In this document: positions 16,663-25,561 of the stretch, piece by piece
Layout: each line of letters begins with the position of its first letter
Numbering within the stretch: position 1 is the first letter of the stretch
The notes under the pieces: model-generated
The model's input: the letters and a program-made list of their open reading frames with translations, nothing else
Database searches by the model: none
What the model was told of the DNA's origin: nothing
Program-made: the position numbers and the translations under genes
DNA from: JAFGTX01 sp942492225
Lineage (GTDB): Bacteria; Bacillota; Clostridia; Peptostreptococcales; Acidaminobacteraceae
Reading direction: 5' to 3'
DNA: 64,000 bases
Assembly: GCA_942492225.1 (NCBI GenBank)
Contig: CALODS010000077.1
Span: 1 to 64,000, forward strand

Positions 16663-16714
16663 AATACCCTCCTATTCTCTATCAGTTTAAACTATTGAAT
16701 AGGCAATGTACAGA

Positions 16715-17338
16715 TTACTCCGATGAGATAAGAACTGCTCGAACAGGTGATGCTTCAACACGGCAAATTTTGAGTGGCAATGCAATCAATTGATAATTAC
16801 CTTGTTCAACATTTTTTAGTCTTAAACCTTCTAATATAAATGTCCCTTTGTCAAAAAGTAATTTATGACTCTCATGATTTGTTTGGCCGCGTTCTATTCC
16901 TAATCCGTCAATGCCAACACCATTTAACTCAAATTCAGATAAATATTTTGCCCCATCATCTGTTAGATAAATAAAAGAGGGATTAAATACGTCGTCAGTT
17001 GAATTCTTTGTTTTAAACAGCAATGTATCACCTTTTTCAATTGTATAGTTCATTAAATCTTCAGCCGTAATCGCCGACTTTACCCATGTAAAGTCTAACA
17101 CTTTACACGGCGTCACAAAACGGTCTAATGCATACGATTCCATAGTTGCACCGTCTTCTAACATATGAAGCGGGGCATCTATATGAGATCCTGTATGTAA
17201 ATTCATTGTGAGTGATGTCTCATAACTGCCATTTACATGAAGACGATTAATCCCCTCGATTATGGGTTTTTTCTCTTCTTTATTTTTATAAACTTGCATA
17301 TTTTCATGAATTTCCATTGAAATATCAATTATTTTCAT
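16715..17338 (-). CDS. Cyclase-family metal-dependent hydrolase (kynurenine formamidase fold)
   Basis: The 207-residue product has the family metal motif HTGSHIDAPLH (HxGTHxDxPxH) near residue 50 and the later IDGLGIERG plus HKLLFDKGTFILEGL segments. Related enzymes hydrolyse N-formylkynurenine or isatin, but in clostridia the substrate is usually unknown and no tryptophan genes are near. The ATG at 17338 overlaps the zwf stop in a TAATG junction, so it is coupled to zwf. The frame extends 15 bases further with a poorer start. Its place behind gnd-zwf hints at a lactonase-like role on a sugar acid lactone, which is speculation. Confidence 0.85.
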   Translation of the reverse strand: MKIIDISMEIHENMQVYKNKEEKKPIIEGINRLHVNGSYETSLTMNLHTGSHIDAPLHMLEDGATMESYALDRFVTPCKVLDFTWVKSAITAEDLMNYTIEKGDTLLFKTKNSTDDVFNPSFIYLTDDGAKYLSEFELNGVGIDGLGIERGQTNHESHKLLFDKGTFILEGLRLKNVEQGNYQLIALPLKICRVEASPVRAVLISSE

Positions 17339-18774
17339 TAAAACGTCCACCACACTTTCTTATCGCGTTCAATGAGCTTATCAAAACTCTCTGGCCCTTT
17401 TCCACCGCTCAAATACGGCGTCAATAAACTTCTTTTTTCTAAACAACATAACGATGTCAGCTGATCTATAAACGTCCAAGATGCTTCCACTTCATCCCAT
17501 CTTGTAAATAGTGAAGCGTCACCATTAAGTGCATCTAGCAGTAATCGTTCATATGCTTCTGGTGATCTATAATTTATATCACAGTTATGGCAGTAATCCG
17601 TATCTGCTGGTACCATATGGTTCAAGTGACCAGGTTCTTTGATATTAAACTTTAAATAAATTCCCTCAAAAGGCTGGATTCTAATACCCAAAATATTAGG
17701 TTTGTGTTCACCACCAAAGAATGATTCTCCATGGGTTGTTTCTTTAAATTCAACGGAGATATAAGCCTGTTTTTTATCCAGTCTTTTACCTGTCTTAAGA
17801 TAAAATGGAACGCCAGTCCATCGAGGATCATCAATAAATAATTTCAGTCCAACAAAGGTTTCTGTCGTTGAAACTGGAGAAACACCTTCTTCATCAACAT
17901 AACTGTTGAAATCCCCTACCGACTCATATTGACCAAAGACAACCGCATCTTTTAAATTATCCTCATTCAAAGGCTTTAATAATTTCAACATTCTTACTTT
18001 TTCATCACGAATTGATTCCGGATCAAATCTTGCGGGTCGCTTCATTGTTAAGAGAGCTAACATTTGAAATAAATGATTTTGAACCATATCTCGCAGTGCA
18101 CCTGATTGATCGTAATAGGCACCTCTTCCTTCAATACCTATATCTTCACTAACGGTAATTTGTATATTATCTATGCTGTCCTTATCCCATACTCTATCGA
18201 AAATCATATTTGAGAATCTAATGTAGATAATATTTTGAAGCATTTCTTTTCCAAGATAGTGGTCAATCCTATAAATATTTTGTTCACTTACAGTTTGACA
18301 TAGTACCTCATTCAATTGTCTTGCTGAATTCAAATCATATCCAAAGGGTTTTTCTATCATGATACGTTGCCAACTATCATTTTGATGAATCATTCCTGCT
18401 TCTTTCAAATTATTGGAAATTACTTCAAAATAACTAGGGGCTGTTGCAAAATAGAACAATCGATTACCTTTTGTGCCATATTGTTCATCAAGTTGATTAA
18501 GAAAAAAGTTCAATCGTTTATAACCATCCTGATCATCAAATGATAATTGAAAATATTCTGTTTTGTGTTTAAAAGGATAGATACTTTTACTATTCTTTTC
18601 TATTTCTACGCTATAACTTTCTTTTGTAAAAGATTTTCTAGCTACAGCCACTATAATGAACTTTTCAGGCAATCGTCCTTCTTCTGATAGATTGGATATT
18701 GCTGGCAAGAGCTTTCTATAAGTTAAATCACCGGTGCCACCGAATACAACCATTATTGCTTTTGTTTTATTCAT
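17338..18774 (-). CDS. zwf: Glucose-6-phosphate 1-dehydrogenase
   Basis: About 478 residues from the ATG at 18774 (AGGTGA 5 bases upstream; a GTG at 18783 is also in frame). The nucleotide-binding GGTGDLTYRKLLPA lies near the N-terminus. The active-site signature YRIDHYLGKEMLQN, with the substrate-binding Lys and catalytic His, is complete. FDPESIRDEKVRMLKLL and PFYLKTGKRLDKK follow the family. It oxidises glucose-6-phosphate to 6-phosphogluconolactone, making NADPH. It lies directly after gnd, so both oxidative steps of the pentose phosphate pathway are co-transcribed. Confidence 0.96.
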   Translation of the reverse strand: MNKTKAIMVVFGGTGDLTYRKLLPAISNLSEEGRLPEKFIIVAVARKSFTKESYSVEIEKNSKSIYPFKHKTEYFQLSFDDQDGYKRLNFFLNQLDEQYGTKGNRLFYFATAPSYFEVISNNLKEAGMIHQNDSWQRIMIEKPFGYDLNSARQLNEVLCQTVSEQNIYRIDHYLGKEMLQNIIYIRFSNMIFDRVWDKDSIDNIQITVSEDIGIEGRGAYYDQSGALRDMVQNHLFQMLALLTMKRPARFDPESIRDEKVRMLKLLKPLNEDNLKDAVVFGQYESVGDFNSYVDEEGVSPVSTTETFVGLKLFIDDPRWTGVPFYLKTGKRLDKKQAYISVEFKETTHGESFFGGEHKPNILGIRIQPFEGIYLKFNIKEPGHLNHMVPADTDYCHNCDINYRSPEAYERLLLDALNGDASLFTRWDEVEASWTFIDQLTSLCCLEKRSLLTPYLSGGKGPESFDKLIERDKKVWWTF

Positions 18775-18783
18775 CTTCTTCAC

Positions 18784-19689
18784 CTACCGCTTATGAAGCG
18801 CGTGCCCACCAAATTGATTTCTCTGGGCCGCGACAACTTTTCCAGAGAAAGAATCTTTTCGTTTGCTTCTATACCGTTCATTGAGTGCAGTCATAATAAC
18901 AGGTACAGGTACTTGTAACTCAAGTGCTGTTTCTACCGTCCATAACCCTTCACCCGATGCATCTACTACAGAATCAATGTCTTCTAATCGTTGACTATTT
19001 TCAAATGCTTGTTGTGTCATCTGCATTAAATAACTTGTAATAATAGAACCATTATTCCATACTTTTGAAATCGTTTTAAAATCTAAATCAAATTCACTGG
19101 CTTCAAGAACTTCAAATCCTTCACCAATGGCTTGCATCATACCATATTCTATTCCATTATGAATCATCTTAACAAAATGACCTGCGCCAGGGGCACCCAT
19201 ATATGCGACACCATCTGCCACACAAATACTCTTTAGAATTGGCATAAGTTGTTCTACAGTCTCAACTTCACCACCTACCATCATGCAAGCACCGTTTCTC
19301 GCGCCACCTACACCACCGCTTGTTCCTATATCAACAAATTGTAATTTTTTTTCTTTTAATAATTTATAACGTTCTATAGAGGTTTTATACATTGAATTAC
19401 CACCATCAATGATAATATCGCCTTCAGTTAAGTATGGCATCAATTGATTAATCGTTAAATCTACAGGCATACCCTGCGGCACCATTAACCAAAATATACG
19501 TGTGCCTTCAAGAGCATTTACTAAATCTTCAATGGTATATACAACAGACAATCCCTGTTCTTCTAATGTTTTGCTTTTCTCTGGAGAACGATTATAGCCA
19601 ACGACATTCCAGCCATGATCAACTAAATTTAATCCTAAATTACCACCCATTTTACCTAATCCAATTAAGCCTATCGATACATTTTTCAT
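18784..19689 (-). CDS. gnd: 6-phosphogluconate dehydrogenase (decarboxylating), short form
   Basis: The 301-residue protein belongs to the short, GndA/YqeC-type class (about 300 rather than 470 residues). The Rossmann motif GLIGLGKMGGNLGLNL is at residues 6-21. MVPQGMPVDLTI and IIDGGNSMYKTS follow, then SGGVGGARNGACMMVGG (substrate loop) and the catalytic HFVKMIHNGIEYGMMQ. It converts 6-phosphogluconate to ribulose-5-phosphate and CO2; the short class often prefers NAD. The ATG at 19689 has AAAGGA at a suitable distance. It is the first gene of the gnd-zwf-cyclase unit. Confidence 0.95.
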   Translation of the reverse strand: MKNVSIGLIGLGKMGGNLGLNLVDHGWNVVGYNRSPEKSKTLEEQGLSVVYTIEDLVNALEGTRIFWLMVPQGMPVDLTINQLMPYLTEGDIIIDGGNSMYKTSIERYKLLKEKKLQFVDIGTSGGVGGARNGACMMVGGEVETVEQLMPILKSICVADGVAYMGAPGAGHFVKMIHNGIEYGMMQAIGEGFEVLEASEFDLDFKTISKVWNNGSIITSYLMQMTQQAFENSQRLEDIDSVVDASGEGLWTVETALELQVPVPVIMTALNERYRSKRKDSFSGKVVAAQRNQFGGHALHKR

Positions 19690-19723
19690 ATACACCAATC
19701 CTTTCTCTCTCCTTTTTACCCAT

Positions 19724-19752
19724 AAAAAAAGACGACACTCATGTATCGTCTA
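19724..19752 (-). terminator. Terminator of the TPR-GAF gene
   Basis: GACGA and TCGTC arms (19731-19750) with a 10-base loop; on the minus strand it is followed by TTTTTTT. Confidence 0.8.
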
Positions 19753-19763
19753 TCTATCTTACT

Positions 19764-21386
19764 TTATTCAGGTTCATCAAAATCCAATTGAGAAAAATAG
19801 GCACTAATTATTTCTATAACTTTCACATCTTCTAAGCTATAGGCGTAGGCCTCTACACTTTGAACCGATAATAGTCCCTTAACTTTATTACCTAAAATGA
19901 TTGGGACATAGAGCCCTGATTGTATATCATTATATGCCTCTTGTAATTTATAATCGTGAAGGGATTCACTTTTATTTTCTAGTCGCGTCCTAAATAAAAC
20001 AGGTTGACGTTCTAAAATACAAGTTTTCATATTAAATGACTCCGATCGACTTAAATCAAGTTCTATATCATCTTGAACGCCTTGATCATCTATTATATAA
20101 GCTAATTTCACTTTATTGCTTTCTTCAATATACCGACCTATTGATATAGACGATAAAGGCATAATTTTAGCAACTTGATTATGTAATAAAAGTAATAATC
20201 CTCTATACGTTGGATTTGTTTTAATCGCATTTCCAATTGTAACCGCTAGGTCTAGTCTCTTATAGGCATTCTGCATAGCTTCGTGTCCAACAAGTACACG
20301 TCTATGTTCTTCTTCCACATAAGCTTTTGCTTCTTTTAATTCATTATATTGAATTCTATTTACTAAAAAATCACTACAGATATTATTTGATTTACTATTC
20401 CACTCATGAACCTTCTCTTGAAAACGTATATGATAGTCTAGTGCTGCATTTACTTGATCTATTTCTTGATAAATAAGTGCTAGTTTATTGGAACAATACA
20501 TCTCTTCTGCATCATACCCGTATTCCTTTGCAAGATCATAACCAGCCAAATAGCATTCTATTGCCTCGTGAGGCTTATTAATCAGCTTATAACAATCACC
20601 ACTATACTGATAAGCTTCAATTTTTGTCGCTATTGCATTTATTTCACTAATTTGCTTAAGGAACTCAGAAAAATATTCAATCGCACCATAATAATCCTCT
20701 TTGCCTTTCAAGTAACAAGCTTTCACAAAAATATGCAAAGATTGTTTGAAATCGCCAGTAATATGTTTTTGTATTTTTTCAAGTTCCTTTAAATAGAACG
20801 TTGCTTTTTTTATGTTTTTTAAATCGCTATAAGATGTAATTAAATTATGTAATGAATAAATACAAAGTTTTTCGCTATCAAAACTGTCTGCTATAGCACC
20901 TTCTTCGTATGCTTCTAGATAATAAGCAACCGCTCGATGATAATCGCCTAATTTTCTAAAGACTTCACCCGTATTATTAAGAATCATACAAAGTGTACTT
21001 TTGTCTCTATTTGACTGGCTAATGCTCAACCCTTTATTAAAGTAGTCTATTGCTAAAGCATAGCATCCATTTTTCATATTTTCTAAACCAAGTAAATTAT
21101 AAAAACGTACAACAAAAGCCTCTTCATTTGGTGATATCAGTTGAAGGGCTTCATGTAGAAAATCGCATTTATTTTCTTTTTTTCCATAGTAAGTGCCGAT
21201 GTAAATATAATACATCGCTTTAGCCATGCCATTATGGTCACCTAATTCTTTTGCTAAATCATATGCTGGTTTCCCAAGACTAGAAGATTTATAGGCATTA
21301 ATATTTTTTGTTTTTTCCGCTTGAGTTAATAACTCTATTAATAATTGTTTCTTTTCAGCAGCATTTTCCACTGGTTTGTCCCCCAA
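19764..21386 (-). CDS. TPR-repeat protein with a C-terminal GAF domain
   Basis: A 540-residue soluble protein. Residues about 25-350 are tandem tetratricopeptide repeats, clearest in GCYALAIDYFNKGLSISQ, GDYHRAVAYYLEAYEEGA and NKPHEAIECYLAGYDLA. A coiled linker (ELKEAKAYVEEEHRRV) leads to a GAF domain from about 385 to 535 (IMPLSSISIGRY, GLYVPIILGNKVKGLLSVQS). Proteins with this layout usually continue into a GGDEF or kinase domain; here the chain stops after GAF, so it is a sensor or adaptor without output. Only three bases separate it from walJ upstream, so it is likely co-transcribed with the wal block. Confidence 0.82.
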   Translation of the reverse strand: MGDKPVENAAEKKQLLIELLTQAEKTKNINAYKSSSLGKPAYDLAKELGDHNGMAKAMYYIYIGTYYGKKENKCDFLHEALQLISPNEEAFVVRFYNLLGLENMKNGCYALAIDYFNKGLSISQSNRDKSTLCMILNNTGEVFRKLGDYHRAVAYYLEAYEEGAIADSFDSEKLCIYSLHNLITSYSDLKNIKKATFYLKELEKIQKHITGDFKQSLHIFVKACYLKGKEDYYGAIEYFSEFLKQISEINAIATKIEAYQYSGDCYKLINKPHEAIECYLAGYDLAKEYGYDAEEMYCSNKLALIYQEIDQVNAALDYHIRFQEKVHEWNSKSNNICSDFLVNRIQYNELKEAKAYVEEEHRRVLVGHEAMQNAYKRLDLAVTIGNAIKTNPTYRGLLLLLHNQVAKIMPLSSISIGRYIEESNKVKLAYIIDDQGVQDDIELDLSRSESFNMKTCILERQPVLFRTRLENKSESLHDYKLQEAYNDIQSGLYVPIILGNKVKGLLSVQSVEAYAYSLEDVKVIEIISAYFSQLDFDEPE

Positions 21387-21389
21387 TTA

Positions 21390-22187
21390 CTATTTTATAA
21401 CAAATAAACCGCCAATTTTATCTCTATAGGTCATATTCAGCATCACGTCGTGACCCACCTTAATGCCTTCACTCTCCATAACTGATTTAACCGTTTCATA
21501 TGCTAAATCAGGAAAGTTATTTTCTCTACTTAGGTGACCCAATAATATATGTCGAGTTTTACCATTTTTAACAATGTCACAAGCAATTTCACCAGATACT
21601 TCATTTGATATATGGCCTACTTCACTAAGAATTCTCCGTTTAAGATAATAAGGATAACTACCCATTTGTAGCATTTCTACATCGTGGTTGGCCTCAATCA
21701 TGACCAAATCACAGCTACGAATCTCTTTGAGAATAGTTTCTGTATAATAACCCAAATCCGTTATAACACCAATCTTACCTGTTCCATTTTGAAATGTATA
21801 TCCAACAGGATCATTTGCATCATGGGAAACCGGATATGCTTTTATTTCTATATCTTTAATTTTGAATATTTCATCATTTTTTATAATATTTACCTTTTCG
21901 CTATCTATTTTGCCTATTTTCTCAGCCATTCCATTCCATGTACCCTCTGTTACGTAGATAGGGACATTATAGCGACGCATTAAAACACCAACACCTTTAA
22001 TATGATCTGAATGCTCATGTGTAATAACAATACCATCAATTTCGGTTGGATCAATACCAATCCCCTCCAACCCTGATTTTATATACTTACCACTTAATCC
22101 TGCATCCAATAATATTTTAGTTGTTTTATTTCCTATATATTGTGAATTTCCACTACTACCACTTGCAAGTGAACAAAAACTAATCAC
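21390..22187 (-). CDS. walJ: WalJ/YycJ metallo-beta-lactamase-fold hydrolase
   Basis: The 265-residue product has the MBL metal motif THEHSDHIKG (HxHxDH), preceded by the typical YycJ start SFCSLASGSSGNSQYIG and followed by AYPVSHDANDPVGYTF and LLGHLSRENN. YycJ/WalJ is encoded at the end of wal operons in Firmicutes and is thought to link cell-wall growth and replication or mismatch repair as a nuclease. It lies downstream of the yycI-like gene, as in B. subtilis. Zinc ligands all appear present. Confidence 0.93.
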   Translation of the reverse strand: MISFCSLASGSSGNSQYIGNKTTKILLDAGLSGKYIKSGLEGIGIDPTEIDGIVITHEHSDHIKGVGVLMRRYNVPIYVTEGTWNGMAEKIGKIDSEKVNIIKNDEIFKIKDIEIKAYPVSHDANDPVGYTFQNGTGKIGVITDLGYYTETILKEIRSCDLVMIEANHDVEMLQMGSYPYYLKRRILSEVGHISNEVSGEIACDIVKNGKTRHILLGHLSRENNFPDLAYETVKSVMESEGIKVGHDVMLNMTYRDKIGGLFVIK

Positions 22188-22228
22188 TTTAAGACCCCTT
22201 TACTCATAACCCGATTATCTACCTTATT

Positions 22229-23071
22229 TTACCGCTTTTCAGCTTGGATGTAAATTATACGACCATCAGAGAAGGCTATTCTCCAATAAGGAAATACATC
22301 GCCTGATTTTAACGTTGAAGACAGTATATTGTCATCTAGACGATAGCCAAGTTCCATTTTTTCTATGACCATTGTCGCACCATAAGTGACTGATTCATTG
22401 TAGGCCCGCTCAATTACTTTAAACAAAGCTTCACTTGGTGGTAAAACATATTGTATAATATCTCTTTTTAAAACACTTTGGAACCATTTTCGTGAGAATC
22501 TAACCACTTGATTATCATAAATTTCCAAAGTCATGTAAGTTTCATCCAAATAATACTCTTCATAAAACTGTTTGTAAGTTACTGTTATAAATTCACCTTG
22601 TCTATTTATACGCCAAGGATTTTCAGGATACTGATAACCATAAGAATTTAAAAATTCCTCAGCAATGAGTTGTGCAGATTCATTTGTTGCATCATTTCGA
22701 TCATCTAAGGGCAATGTGTAAAAATATTTTAATGCCGTATTATTATCAACTTTTACTGCCTTGTCACCTGATATTGCAACACCATCCATTAATTCGTAGT
22801 TTTCACCTAAAAACTTTGCAGCTTCTTCTTCAAAATTATAAGTCTCATAATCCACTGTAAGTGACGGCACAGTTTCTTTGTATGACGTCATTTCAAAAGC
22901 CACCGAAATATTTTTATCAGCAAGTAAAGAAACAACTTCATTAAAAACTTTCTCTTCAACAGGAATTTCTTTTTCAAAAGTTTTACTTGTTCCATATAAA
23001 CTGTATCCCAATATTAAGTTAATAGTGATAAACGTTACAATTAATATTGACTTAATTCTCGACCAATCCAT
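22229..23071 (-). CDS. YycI-like regulator of the WalRK system
   Basis: A 280-residue protein with one N-terminal membrane helix (MDWSRIKSILIVTFITINLILGY). The DWSRIK-hydrophobic start is the hallmark of YycI. The rest is extracytoplasmic and beta-rich (IYDNQVVRFSRKW, VFPYWRIAFSDGRIIYIQAEK). YycI and YycH act with the WalK sensor in the membrane to tune its activity. It follows the YycH-like gene by 9 bases. Overall similarity to bacillar YycI is low, but gene order and the start motif make the call sound. Confidence 0.82.
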   Translation of the reverse strand: MDWSRIKSILIVTFITINLILGYSLYGTSKTFEKEIPVEEKVFNEVVSLLADKNISVAFEMTSYKETVPSLTVDYETYNFEEEAAKFLGENYELMDGVAISGDKAVKVDNNTALKYFYTLPLDDRNDATNESAQLIAEEFLNSYGYQYPENPWRINRQGEFITVTYKQFYEEYYLDETYMTLEIYDNQVVRFSRKWFQSVLKRDIIQYVLPPSEALFKVIERAYNESVTYGATMVIEKMELGYRLDDNILSSTLKSGDVFPYWRIAFSDGRIIYIQAEKR

Positions 23072-23080
23072 AGTTCCACC

Positions 23081-24607
23081 TTATCTTCTTGTCAATTCAA
23101 TAGCTTTTGTTTTAATAATTTTTTCTGCCGACAATACATCACCTGTATAAACATGAAAATAATAACGTGTATTACTAATATCAACACGCCATGACGGGAT
23201 TAGCCGTTCATCATCTAATTCAGAATCTAAATAATAATAGAGTTCCACATTATTCAAATTCTGCATTATACTTAATACATAAGTATTCATCTGCCAATTC
23301 GCCTCATGATCGGTCAAATTAACTTTGTTATCTTCATTAAAATTTTTACTAATTAAATCAAAATTTTTATTGAGGAGGGTATCGACAAACATAGGGCCAT
23401 TACCCCAAATTTCAGTGGTGTCAATAGATTTTAGATAACGTCTAATATTTTTTGTGAACTTCGTCACAACACCGTTAGTTATAACAACTTCTATTGCATG
23501 TCCGTTATCCATACTCTTTGTATAAACATTTAAATTCTTAATTCTATAATCAAAATAATATGATTTTGTTTCATAAGAGCCATCATCAGATTCTACGTAA
23601 TTTGATAAATACAAGGACTGTGGCATACTACCATATTCCTGAACCGCATCATAAGCGATATAAAGCCCCTCTTTGAAATTCACGGGTTTGTTGTTTGATT
23701 TTGGTTGAAGTTTTTCTTGATACGTTATTTTTCCATCAATACCAAGATGTAAAGCCTTATCCCCATAACCATAAATATAGGTCTGCGAGCCATCAATTTC
23801 TTCAAGTCTTTTTATAAAGTCTGTACTATTTCCAAAGGCTTTATTTAGAAAATTCTTTATTTCACTATTTTGTCTATCCGCCGTTGCATCAATTTCCTTT
23901 GTCACTTTAACAAAAGGAACTTCTTTTAAAGATGTTACTGGAATAATTTCTCCATTATGAAAGGTTTGAACTTCATCTTCTTTGATCGCTTTAAAGCTAA
24001 TTAAGCTATCCACACGTCTATATTCAGTAAAATCGTCATTGCTTAATCGACTGATAATTTGCGATAATCTTTCATCATCACTTTGTCCTTTAATATAATA
24101 ATAACAACTTTCAGTAGCATTGGAAAAATACACTCTATTTTGTTGCGTTGTGGATATAATCACTTTATCAATAGGCGTATTAAGTGGATAATTAAAACCC
24201 CGTTCATTACCATATACATCCCCCAGATCATTCAAAGAAATAGGAAATGGTAATTGCATTTGTACTGAGCGGGTTTTCTCTACAGCAAGAAATTCCTCCT
24301 CATCAGCAATTACAACTAAATCTAGTGGATTAAGATAAGTAATTATCAAATTGGTAGCTAATTGCCAAATCTCTTCTCTTGTCTCTTCAGAATAAACCCC
24401 TGTATATGAGCCACCCCCAAAACCTATTACAAAGTCTTGGGGGTAAATTATACGTTCAATATTTGGATTACTTTCATCGATTGTATCATCGACAGTTACT
24501 CCAATAATACTTTCTGGGGTTTTAGAATCCAAGAGGTTTTTCGTCATCAAAACTGTTACAAGAATAAGTACTGTTAACAGAATAGGATTTAAAAACTCTT
24601 TATTCAT
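23081..24607 (-). CDS. YycH-like regulator of the WalRK system
   Basis: The 508-residue protein has a single N-terminal membrane anchor (residues about 8-25) and a large extracytoplasmic part. YycH of bacilli has the same topology and lies in the same place, between walK and yycI. Segments such as VYFSNATESCYYYIKG and YYFDYRIKNLNVYTK, and a C-terminal PepSY-like end (IPSWRVDISNTRYYFHVYTGDVL), fit. It probably modulates WalK together with the YycI-like protein. Identification rests mostly on context and topology. Confidence 0.75.
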   Translation of the reverse strand: MNKEFLNPILLTVLILVTVLMTKNLLDSKTPESIIGVTVDDTIDESNPNIERIIYPQDFVIGFGGGSYTGVYSEETREEIWQLATNLIITYLNPLDLVVIADEEEFLAVEKTRSVQMQLPFPISLNDLGDVYGNERGFNYPLNTPIDKVIISTTQQNRVYFSNATESCYYYIKGQSDDERLSQIISRLSNDDFTEYRRVDSLISFKAIKEDEVQTFHNGEIIPVTSLKEVPFVKVTKEIDATADRQNSEIKNFLNKAFGNSTDFIKRLEEIDGSQTYIYGYGDKALHLGIDGKITYQEKLQPKSNNKPVNFKEGLYIAYDAVQEYGSMPQSLYLSNYVESDDGSYETKSYYFDYRIKNLNVYTKSMDNGHAIEVVITNGVVTKFTKNIRRYLKSIDTTEIWGNGPMFVDTLLNKNFDLISKNFNEDNKVNLTDHEANWQMNTYVLSIMQNLNNVELYYYLDSELDDERLIPSWRVDISNTRYYFHVYTGDVLSAEKIIKTKAIELTRR

Positions 24608-24618
24608 GTTGCCTCCAT

Positions 24619-24960
24619 CTATTTCGCTTCATCATTTTCATTAAGAACATTTTTTAATATATTTGTTGTGTTTTCTTTTATTTTGTCTTCTTCTAATTTT
24701 TTTACGGTGAATTCTCTTACTTCAAGAACTTTATTGTTCGTTTTAAAAATTAATTTATATTCACCTGGCTTAATATCTTCAACAGCGGTTCTATAAAACG
24801 GTATAACTCCATCAAGTTGAATGTTTTCTGGACCGACAACCACTGTTTCAAATAAACTATTATAAATAGGTGAAAGTTCGTTATAAATATAATTAGTTTT
24901 CACCATTTTTTCTAATGCGTTTTTATATTCCGTAATCATCTCTTGTTCATAATAAGACAA
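24619..24960 (-). pseudogene. Second half of a split secreted protein in the wal operon
   Basis: An open frame of about 113 codons with no plausible start: the first possible codon is a TTG with no ribosome binding site, inside the end of the upstream frame. Dropping one A from TAAAT near 24970-24974 would join KQIVV of the upstream frame to IQELSYYEQEMITEY here. That would give one secreted protein of about 285 residues. This half contains a beta-rich segment (GEYKLIFKTNNKVLEVREFTVKKLEE) and a charged helical tail. Function is unknown. Frameshift by mutation or sequencing error is more likely than two overlapping genes. Confidence 0.6.
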
Positions 24961-25468
24961 TTCTTGTATTTACAACAATCTGCTTTAAATCTTCTGAATA
25001 GAACAAATCATTGTACTTACTATATGCACGAATAAATTCCTCATCGGCACTTTGTTTTTCGTGTAAAGTTTCTAAATAAACTTTAACGATTTTTCTACGT
25101 TCATCCTGCTCATATTCCGATTGGATTGAAAAAGGTATGTCAACATCGGACACATCAATCGCCTCTGCATCTTCCGATGGCAAAATTGGCATCATGCGTT
25201 TAGCTGTACCTTCTAGTGTAGAAATTTCATCACGAAGAACTGCATCTGTAATGTTAGGTTCAACACGTACAAGTGTCATTTCTAAAGGAATTTCTTCATA
25301 TATTCTTATATTAATAAGCAAATTTTTTGCAATAACCTCATTGTTTTTTCCAAACGTAGGTTCTACAACTTCAAATGCTTTATCTGAATCATTGGCGAAC
25401 ACAGGCAACATCATTGTGAAAATTAACAATCCCACAAGAATAGTTGCAAATTTTCTCAACATTTTCAA
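24947..25468 (-). pseudogene. First half of a split secreted protein in the wal operon
   Basis: This 173-codon frame starts MKMLRKFATILVGLLIFTMMLPVFAND, a clear Sec signal peptide with an AXA-like cleavage site near residue 25. An acidic, mostly unrecognised domain follows. It ends at a stop that overlaps the next frame by 14 bases, and the last few residues (NTRIVLL) look like out-of-frame noise. It sits between walK and the YycH-like gene, where some clostridia encode an extra exported wal-associated protein. I do not recognise a family. Confidence 0.6.
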
Positions 25469-25561
25469 GCGCCTCCCAAAATATAAATATGCTAAATTCT
25501 TAATTAACTCTATTATACCTTAGGAATATTACAGGCGTATTACACCCTGTTTAAAATGGGG

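Noticed and set aside
24947..24960. TTG start for an independent second gene after the exported wal-operon gene
   Set aside because: No Shine-Dalgarno is present and a one-base change joins both halves, so a frameshift is more likely.
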